The notes under the pieces are model-generated. The model had not been told where the DNA came from and did not search any database. It saw nothing but the letters and a program-made list of their open reading frames with translations. 64,000 nucleotides of DNA, from NCBI RefSeq assembly GCF_000210295.1, contig NC_026741.1:1426001-1490000 (forward strand). The letters run 5' to 3'. Shown here piece by piece: positions 40,720 through 48,849 of this stretch. The DNA comes from Trypanosoma brucei gambiense DAL972 (taxonomy: Eukaryota > Euglenozoa > Kinetoplastea > Trypanosomatida > Trypanosomatidae). The position numbers and the translations under genes are program-made. Numbering within the stretch: the first letter of the stretch is position 1; every line of letters starts with the position of its first letter.

Positions 40720-41376
40720 ATGATATCGCCCAGTACATTGCTGAGGTCAGCCAGTTCGCGAGGGCCTTTCCCTGCAGCGTTGAGGCGACTCTTCTCGCAG
40801 TATCCACGAAACGGTGGCGAGTTTTTAGGCAACCTGCTCGTCGGCCACAACGTCTTTATAGCTGACCAACCACGTAAGTATGATGTTTGTCACGCACGGC
40901 ATTTCTCCCTACTGGAGTCACTTAATATAGTGCCACTATTCACGCTGACGGTGGTTCACTATTTTTCCACGTTTCTTCTGTTTCCCAGCCGCCGAAATAT
41001 GATCCCAGTGCTCATGACAGAACTCACCAACAAATCCAAGATGGAGCAGGAGTGGCTTGAGGCACTGGCCGCTAAATCGCCTGCCGACGCCGTGGCGTGG
41101 CGCGCGGCCATGCTGCTTTCCCACCTCGTTCTGTTCCCAATGTTTCTGATCCTCTCCGCGATTGCACCACAGTTGGTGCACGCAACATTGGAGCGAACCA
41201 ACGAAATTTTATATCAGAAGTACGCTTCTATCTCTACTGGAGCGCCAACCTTCGTGAAGAAATGCATGGAGGATGCCCGAGACGCATCGACCTACCACAG
41301 CATGCAGTTGAACATTTCCACCGACTACGTGGCTGCTTTGATTATTGTGGTGCTGGTGTTATACTTGAACTCCTGA
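40720..41376 (+). CDS. Unknown, predicted mitochondrial membrane protein
   Basis: 218 residues from the ATG at 40720. The N-terminus (MISPSTLLRSASSRGPFPAA and LRRLFSQYPRN after it) is rich in Arg/Ser and lacks acids, a likely mitochondrial presequence. Hydrophobic segments lie at about 69-91 (LNIVPLFTLTVVHYFSTFLL), 130-155 (AAMLLSHLVLFPMFLILSAI) and 203-216 (YVAALIIVVLVLYL) at the very C-terminus, so it probably spans a membrane two or three times. The middle loop is charged (LTNKSKMEQEWLEALAAKS). No family is recognised. Confidence 0.75.
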   Translation: MISPSTLLRSASSRGPFPAALRRLFSQYPRNGGEFLGNLLVGHNVFIADQPRKYDVCHARHFSLLESLNIVPLFTLTVVHYFSTFLLFPSRRNMIPVLMTELTNKSKMEQEWLEALAAKSPADAVAWRAAMLLSHLVLFPMFLILSAIAPQLVHATLERTNEILYQKYASISTGAPTFVKKCMEDARDASTYHSMQLNISTDYVAALIIVVLVLYLNS

Positions 41377-41775
41377 AGGCAGTGAGGGAAGTTTTTTTTT
41401 TAACGACGCGGAGGCACCGGCACGGCAAAGATGACAAATCTGACGTGCGTCCATCTTCTGTGCACTTTTAAAAAAATTTTTTTGACGCTAAAGCAGTATT
41501 TGTTAGTTGGTGGAGTCATTTTTGTTTTCTCTGTCTTTTTGCTGTTGTATTGTTACTGGAATCACTGCTCTGACACGCCGGAGCAGGAACCACTGGAAAT
41601 TGCTAGTTAGCCAAAAAAAAAAAACGGGAACCCCGCGGAGGCACCGCGTGGAGCAAATTGGCAAAGCGTAAGGACAACTGTAGTTTTCTCCCGTATATTA
41701 TTGGGGCAGAAGGAGTAGAGTACGTTTGCAAACAGGAGATCTTGTACAAGCAGTTGTAGTGACAGTGGTGCAAAG
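41377..41775 (+). other. Spacer
   Basis: T-run at 41392-41402, an A7T7 block at about 41470-41484 and a pyrimidine tract at 41517-41550. An A12 run lies at 41613-41624. No gene is seen. Confidence 0.6.
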
Positions 41776-42300
41776 ATGGTAGAGAAGAAGCAAGCAAAGA
41801 AACAGCGGATCCGCATGACAAACAAGGCGGTCGAGGGGCTGCGCTTCTCAACGGTGCGTATGCCCGCCAAGAGTGAAGTGCAAAAACAACAGACAGACAT
41901 CAGCCGCCTCATCAGCGACCACGAAGATAGAAGAAGTGGTGACAGCACTCGTGAGAATGGGGAAGAGGGGGCGAGGGGGCGAAGTAGCGGCAACGGGAGG
42001 ACCCGACAGACGGGAAGTGCGGCGTTTGACCCCATTCCAAACGATCCCATGTTTTTTATTGTCGAAAAGTCCAAATATTGGCCGCCCCCTTCCCTGGAGG
42101 ACTTACACAAGTCCGTTGGAATTGAAATGTCGGGTGACGGTTTTGACCCATACGACCGCCGCGAGGACGACGAGCAGGCGCGGCAAGCACGGACAAAAAT
42201 TGTGCGGGGTGAACTGAACCACCCTCGTGGGAAACCACGGAAAAACACGCTGGTTAAATTGGAGAGCAGTAGCGGTAGTGACACAGACAGTGACAAGTGA
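41776..42300 (+). CDS. Unknown small basic hydrophilic protein
   Basis: 174 residues from the ATG at 41776. The start is strongly basic (MVEKKQAKKQRIRMTNKAVE), a possible nuclear localisation signal. The middle is a low-complexity Gly/Arg/Ser/Glu stretch, followed by an ordered-looking core (PNDPMFFIVEKSKYWPPPSL) and an acidic Ser/Asp tail (ESSSGSDTDSDK) with casein-kinase-2-like sites. No known domain is recognised. The well-formed core and G+C content support it as a real gene. Confidence 0.7.
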   Translation: MVEKKQAKKQRIRMTNKAVEGLRFSTVRMPAKSEVQKQQTDISRLISDHEDRRSGDSTRENGEEGARGRSSGNGRTRQTGSAAFDPIPNDPMFFIVEKSKYWPPPSLEDLHKSVGIEMSGDGFDPYDRREDDEQARQARTKIVRGELNHPRGKPRKNTLVKLESSSGSDTDSDK

Positions 42301-42978
42301 GTATGTTGGTGGCAGAAACTATACCAGTGGAAACGTGAGATCGTGGGATTGAGATTATGATCAACGGAGGCACTGCAGAGAACGCACGTGCGGCCGAAGG
42401 GGATCTAAATATGCATCATTTTGCTCACTTGTTTCCATTTCTCACCATACCCCTCTCAGAGGGGAACTACTCATTTTGCAAATCGGTTAATATTAAAGGA
42501 CCTAACGTTTTTGAAGGGGGTTGCGCGTAACGCCATCATGCCATGTTCGGAGATATTCATTTTCTGTGGTCTTTCCACTGATGACCAATGTTCTTATCTT
42601 TCCCACTTTTTTTGAAGGTGCACCGGAGGTGTATTTGTGTGTGTGTGGGGGGGATGACATTGGTGACTGTGCTGAGTACGCACGTATGCGATACCTTCCA
42701 TTTCACTACTTCACGTTGAAGAAAAGAATAAAATAAACTGGAGAAAAATACGGATGGATCCCAAATGCTCCCCGATTTACAACTCAATTCCTCTCGTACC
42801 CGTTGGCAAAACACTTTCCGGCCTTTATTTTTCCTCTCTCTCTCTGATAACCTCCACGTTTAAAATGACAACGAGCGAGTCCTCAGTGGGCGCTAGCACT
42901 CGGCGAAGCCTGTAAAGGGACAATTCGGCGATACTAATAACTCAAAAAGGGGCAGGAGTGTGTTGCGCTAGGTATCGG
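42301..42978 (+). other. Spacer before the PLP-fold gene
   Basis: No supported gene. A GT/G-rich patch lies at 42632-42652, and a T/C tract at 42821-42845 is the likely splice signal for the next gene. Confidence 0.6.
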
Positions 42979-44802
42979 ATGTTACGGCATACAGTGAAAT
43001 TGTGCGGGGCATTGCAGCATCTTTTAGATCATAGTACACGATTTATCAACAATCTAATATTTCTCGCTGGCGACCATGCTTCAGCGGAAACGACACCAAC
43101 CGACCAACACACTGCGAGTAGGGGTTCATCGGTGCAAACTCAAAGTGCGGCAGAGGATTGGCATCAAACCCAATACGTGCATGCGGCCGAGGTGATACGG
43201 AATGCAGCCGCAAGGGACTACCTTCTTGACAGCGAGTCTGATACTGCAGAGTTGCACGCCTCGCTTGTTACGGCCTTGATGCGGGGGACAAGATGGGGCA
43301 GTACTATCTCACAAGATACTGACATGCAGTTAATAAACGAGCTCGAGAGGGACGTTGCAGACCGTGTTGCCAGGATGTTTTTGCTTCCATCGCGGTTTAC
43401 GTGGCGTTCGTGCCATCAAGCTGTACCCAACGGCGGGAGAGGCAATCAGTGCAAATGCAATGTGCTAGTTGTGCCGAAATGTTCTTCCGATTTGTCAAAT
43501 GTTCGTCATCATGTTTCGTCGGGGGATGCGGATTCTGGAGGTGGTGGTGGCATTATGCACAGTAGTTCGCTTGAAAGTCTCATTGTGCTCATGAAAACCG
43601 CTAAGGCCCAAGCCCGCGCACGTTACTTGAGCTCACGGTTTAGCTGTCCCGACGATGAGAGTCGTATGTCGCAACGACTGGTGCTGTACTGCAGTGACCA
43701 GTCTGACAAGCTGCTTCTTCAAGCCGCACGGTGCACTGGCGTCCAACACGTGCGGACACTTCAAACAGTTTATTCACCAAAAGTGCACAACTACCCGATG
43801 CAAGTTGATATGCTGAAGGCGGCATTGGCGGAGGATGTTTCTCATGGGTTTTACCCGTTGCTGGTCTGTGGCGTATTCGGTTCGCACGTGGCTGCGTCGG
43901 TTGATCCACTTCAAGAGATGGCTGAGTTGTGTCAGAAGCTTAAGTTGTGGTTTCACATTGACGCCAGTCACTCCGGTCTCGCACTTGCGGCAGGCGCCGC
44001 TAGTGTAACCGTGCCACGAGACACAACCGTAGCCTCAAGCATGGAAAAGAAAGCCGAAGTCGTAATGACAAAAGATACCGTGTGGGAAGAATACATGCAT
44101 TCATTTAATCAAGCCGCCACCCTCGCTGACTCCGTTCACTTTGGTGTGTCCTCGTCATTTTTGCCGACTGCAGCTAGTGCCTCATCCACCGCTCTTCTTT
44201 ATGTCTCAAATGTGGCTAAGGTCGATGCTGCCTTGCGTCATTTGAACAGATCAACCGAATCATCCGTAAATGCATGGTGTGCTTCCTCTCGCGCACAGCA
44301 AATGTCTCAGATGCTCCAGTTGCGACTGGAACCACAGCACGTGTACGCCAATGAAATCATCCGCCTGTCGCTGATCCTCCACCAAATGGACGACACTTAC
44401 GTTTCTAAGCGGGTGAGAGACCACCAGGCTGCCATGTACCACCTTCAGCAACGGATACGCGCTGATGGACGCTTCGACTGCTCCGTTCATGCCTCGTGTT
44501 TTGGAATGGTGTTGTTCCGTTGGCTCTTGCTTGCCGACGAGGAGACAGAGGCGCTTATGTGGCGCTGGGATGAACTGTTGAAAGCGCAGCGGGTGTCAAG
44601 CAACTTTGGAGAGGGAATTCGTCCATTTTTGGGGCTCGTGCGATTACAACGCCGGTTACATATTTGTGTAGGTTTTGTGGGTGCTGTTGGTGGGGGTAAA
44701 AGCTGCTCCGCACCGTCTGTGAGTCAGCGTGACGTGAACACGCTTGTTGATTCGCTGACGGAGGCGGCCAGCTTTGGGAGAAATGAGGGCCGTGTCGTTT
44801 AG
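42979..44802 (+). CDS. Group II PLP decarboxylase-fold protein lacking the cofactor lysine
   Basis: 607 residues from the ATG at 42979 (GTG seven codons earlier). The order of motifs follows aromatic-amino-acid/glutamate decarboxylases: GGGGIMHSSSLESLIVLM (canonical GGxxxxGGSEA region), LVLYCSDQSDKLLLQAARC (canonical vyxSDQxHsSv), HGFYPLLVCGVFGSHVAASV followed by DP (canonical PxxvxxTxGTTxxGxxDP), and WFHIDASHSG with the PLP-ring Asp328. Where the family has ADSxxxNxHKW this protein has ADSVHFGVSSSF (383-394), so the Schiff-base Lys falls on Ser392, and the usual His that stacks on PLP falls on Ser in the SDQSD motif. Decarboxylation is therefore very unlikely. The N-terminus (MLRHTVKLCGALQHL) could be a mitochondrial signal. 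It may be a structural or regulatory pseudoenzyme. Confidence 0.75.
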   Translation: MLRHTVKLCGALQHLLDHSTRFINNLIFLAGDHASAETTPTDQHTASRGSSVQTQSAAEDWHQTQYVHAAEVIRNAAARDYLLDSESDTAELHASLVTALMRGTRWGSTISQDTDMQLINELERDVADRVARMFLLPSRFTWRSCHQAVPNGGRGNQCKCNVLVVPKCSSDLSNVRHHVSSGDADSGGGGGIMHSSSLESLIVLMKTAKAQARARYLSSRFSCPDDESRMSQRLVLYCSDQSDKLLLQAARCTGVQHVRTLQTVYSPKVHNYPMQVDMLKAALAEDVSHGFYPLLVCGVFGSHVAASVDPLQEMAELCQKLKLWFHIDASHSGLALAAGAASVTVPRDTTVASSMEKKAEVVMTKDTVWEEYMHSFNQAATLADSVHFGVSSSFLPTAASASSTALLYVSNVAKVDAALRHLNRSTESSVNAWCASSRAQQMSQMLQLRLEPQHVYANEIIRLSLILHQMDDTYVSKRVRDHQAAMYHLQQRIRADGRFDCSVHASCFGMVLFRWLLLADEETEALMWRWDELLKAQRVSSNFGEGIRPFLGLVRLQRRLHICVGFVGAVGGGKSCSAPSVSQRDVNTLVDSLTEAASFGRNEGRVV

Positions 44803-44994
44803 TACCGCTGGGGAGAACACGTGAATAGGTGATTTCCGAGCAGTGGGGTCACTTGTTGCCGATTGTGAAGTTCGTCATTTCTTGTTTTGCTTTTGAGTTG
44901 AGTTGATTCGGTTGTGAAACTGGGGGAAAGGTGAATTACTGGAGCTTCCCCAGCACGGTTGGCCGTTACGGAAGATACACATATGTAGCCGCAA

Positions 44995-45024
44995 CTCCTT
45001 TTTTGACCTTTTTTCTTTTCACAG
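44995..45024 (+). promoter_or_regulatory. Polypyrimidine tract and ACAG (trans-splice acceptor)
   Basis: T/C run closed by CACAG ending at 45024, 16 bases before an ATG at 45040. Confidence 0.6.
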
Positions 45025-45221
45025 TAATATTGGTCACGCATGGTATTGGGAAGTCCCGTCACTTTTGGTGGCCCTCACAGATTCATGGTGAAAACGCTAG
45101 ATGCGTTTGTGGTGCGCGTGTTCGCCTTGCACGGAAAGAATTCGAGGGGGATGACGTGCGGTTATGCCCAATGTGTGTTTTACCGTGGCACGGTGCCCCA
45201 CTTGTGGAAATTCATGCGTGA
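45025..45221 (+). pseudogene. CSL (DPH3-type) zinc-finger-like frame without a start codon
   Basis: In the frame ending at the TGA at 45219-45221 the peptide contains NARCVCGARVRLARKEF, then DDVRLCPMC, then VEIHA. The cysteines at 45102, 45108, 45165 and 45174 form Cys-x-Cys-x18-Cys-x2-Cys, close to the CSL finger of DPH3/KTI11 and DPH4 (Cys-x-Cys-Gly then about 19 residues, then Cys-x2-Cys). There is no ATG in this frame after the splice acceptor; the nearby ATG at 45040 is one base out of frame. It may be a remnant of a short DPH3-like gene, a gene with a frameshift, or chance. Confidence 0.25.
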
Positions 45222-45310
45222 AACCTCTCATCTTTTTGTCCGTTCTTTCATTTTCTCACGCTGTAACGTACTTTACTGGAAAGTGGTTCCTCCACCAAGG
45301 AGAAAGGTAG

Positions 45311-46444
<1,134 letters not shown>

Positions 46445-46691
46445 GATGTGGGGCAAAACGCCGCTGCAGCAGGCCGTGGTGAACGGATGAAACAGAACCA
46501 CGGGGCTTGTAAGTTTACACGTGTAACATCCCATAACTTCTCCACTGGGGTTGCGTGTCTCACTATTCATATCTGTGTACAGTAACGTTCACGCCAACGC
46601 GTGCCACGGGTAAGCTTTCCTTCCTTTTATTTTAGTCTCCTTTATTATCAGCCATTGGATCGTGTCCGTGTGAGATTGATAACGAAATGCG

Positions 46692-47888
46692 ATGATGTAC
46701 CGGTGGAGCCCCCCGTCACTCTCCAAAAAGGTGAAGGGAGATACATTTCTCTCTTCGCTGGCACAAAGGGCCGCCAGTGTTGCTGCTACATCATCTTCTC
46801 GGCAGGAACCGGGAGGGACGCTGAGTAACTTGCGTTTGGGGTTGCGCGGAAGCAGTACGATGTGCCGGAGCGCCTTTTCACTTCACTCCAACCAGAGTTT
46901 GGTAGGAAATCGTATATTTGAATGTCCAAACAAACATATTTTCTTGGATACTAATACTTCCTATTGCCATTTGTGCCGCGAGCCGCTCGGAGTTTCTTCA
47001 TTCACACATCTCTCTGACCGGGAGCATCACAATGTCCAGCTATTTCTCTTTCTATCCGCAGCATTCCCCCGAGGTACACTTCGTGACGCAACCGATCTAT
47101 CAACGACTTTTGCAAAGACCACCTGGAGGGCGATTGGCAGAGGCGACAACACGGCAGGGGAATCAATCCTGTATCATCCGGATGAGGTGATGGATGACGC
47201 TGCCCGGTTCTGTCCTCGTCTTTTGGCCGCCGTGAAGGGTGGTTATGCACATACAGAACAGGAGGCCCTACGCCGCGCCAGTCTGCAATCCATGCTTATT
47301 CTACTCAGTAGCGGGTCGATCACCTCGGACGGTGCCACTCGACGGGAACCGGCGGTACTAGGAGTATTTCATGGTGATGTTTTACCTGAGTTGGCGCACA
47401 GCGGCGAACGACTTTTCAAGGGGGAGGTGTCACGTCTCATTGTGGAATGGTTCCCCGCGTTAAGTGCAGGAGTGGGCACACAGATAACACACAAGTGCTG
47501 GGGCCGCTCTAATCTGGAGAGTGTTTTTGATGCCCTTCAGTTACAAACCCTAATAAATCAGCGGTGCAGCATGGCAGCGGTGCGGGGGTCGGGGTCGGGG
47601 TGGAAAAGCACCTTGATGAAAGGACTTACAACTAAAACGGAGAAGGCAACATTTATGCGACTTCTGATGTGGGAGCTAACCACACGAAATGAAGATGTAG
47701 GTGGAGCTACCAACGATGGCGTGTATTTAAATAAAGTGGACCGCTTGCTTCTGGAGCTGACGAGGAAGCGACTTGCATTCGAGATGGTTTATCTCCAATC
47801 ACTGAAGTACATGCAGTTGGCGGATGCCCTTCTACAGGAGATGTCTTACCCATCCTTGGAAGATTTGGTATTAATAGGCGCAGCGTGA
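46692..47888 (+). CDS. C2H2 zinc-finger protein, second of a tandem paralogous pair
   Basis: 398 residues from the ATG at 46692, only 247 bases after the previous stop. It aligns along its length with its upstream neighbour: finger CHLCREPLGVSSFTHLSDRE then His (Cys92, Cys95), NVQLFLFLSAAF, GERLFKGEVSRLIVEWFPAL, SAGVGTQITHKCWGRSNLES, DALQLQ, FMRLLMWELTTR and LTRKRLAFEMVYLQSLKYMQ. Differences include an insert of about 25 residues (Gly/Ser-rich, near 295) and a 50-residue expansion after the finger. The conserved cysteines and histidines of the finger are retained in both copies. An old duplication with divergence is the simplest reading. Function unknown. Confidence 0.75.
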   Translation: MMYRWSPPSLSKKVKGDTFLSSLAQRAASVAATSSSRQEPGGTLSNLRLGLRGSSTMCRSAFSLHSNQSLVGNRIFECPNKHIFLDTNTSYCHLCREPLGVSSFTHLSDREHHNVQLFLFLSAAFPRGTLRDATDLSTTFAKTTWRAIGRGDNTAGESILYHPDEVMDDAARFCPRLLAAVKGGYAHTEQEALRRASLQSMLILLSSGSITSDGATRREPAVLGVFHGDVLPELAHSGERLFKGEVSRLIVEWFPALSAGVGTQITHKCWGRSNLESVFDALQLQTLINQRCSMAAVRGSGSGWKSTLMKGLTTKTEKATFMRLLMWELTTRNEDVGGATNDGVYLNKVDRLLLELTRKRLAFEMVYLQSLKYMQLADALLQEMSYPSLEDLVLIGAA

Positions 47889-48849
47889 TCCTGCTCCCCG
47901 CGAAATTCTTATTGAGGGTTGTTGGTGATGTCGTGCGTATGATTGGAAAGGGGAGGTGTGAAGTCGTTTCTCACGTAGGTTGCTAAACTTTCCTTCTGAT
48001 ATCTACCCTTTGCTTTCACACCCCCATAGTAGCGGTCCATTGGGGAATTCGCATGTCTGGACTCTGACTAAATTAACGCAACTCCGTTCCCGCTATCTTT
48101 CCTTTTGCTACCACCATTGCTGTTATTACTATCATTGTTTTTCTCCCATTCTGCATTCTTTTCTTTTTTTTTTTCTTTGACACAGTAACAACATCAGTTG
48201 TTACCTAAGAAAAAAAGTGAAGAAAAGATGTAGGAATGTACATGAGAATACATCAACAAGCTTTGAGGGTGTGGTTTCAAATATGGTGAAAAGAGGTAAG
48301 CTTTGGAGGTGTGCAAAGGAGTAAGGAGTTTCTTTCGGTGCTTGCACAAGAAGTGGGAAAGAAAAACAGCAGGAAAAGTCACTTGGGTGGTTATAATTTT
48401 TGTTTTTTAATCTCAAGAAATGGGGAGCGAAGGGGGAAGGCAGAAGGTGGACTTTATGGAACCTCAGTTACAGTTGATGGTGGCGTTGAGCAGCAAATGA
48501 AGACGAGGAAATGATTCCACGCGTATCTACTTATTTTTGTAAAGCGGAAAGGTGCCACATCAGCGCTGCGAAGATTTATTAGTATCGGAAACTTCACACG
48601 CTGATCATTATCACCGTCATCTTTACTTAATAGTCAAGAGAAAAAACACGGTCGGAGAAAAAAATTTTTGGATGTAGGAGTTTGTTTATTTGCGTTCCTT
48701 TTTTTTTTGTATGTGTGTGTGTGTGTGTGTGTCTGTGTGTTTCTCCTTCACGAGGGGGGAAAAAACATTCTTTTTGTACTGTTTTTTTTTTCCATCATTT
48801 TTTTCTGTTTTTTTTTTGGGGGGGGGTCTTCGTTAGCTCCACGAGGGTT
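47889..48849 (+). other. Spacer before the Nbs1-like gene
   Basis: T/C-rich at 48090-48180 and again from 48700 to 48815, with a GT microsatellite (48713-48732) and a T10 run followed by a G8 run (about 48809-48827). The open frame that runs through 48682-48849 into the next gene is only low-complexity sequence and has no ATG. Confidence 0.6.
48713..48732. repeat. (GT)n microsatellite
   Basis: 20 bases of GT in the pyrimidine-rich leader region of the Nbs1-like gene. Confidence 0.9.

Noticed and set aside
48682..48849. In-frame upstream extension of the Nbs1-like gene
   Set aside because: It has no ATG and translates GT and T/G homopolymers; it lies in the pyrimidine tract before the splice acceptor.
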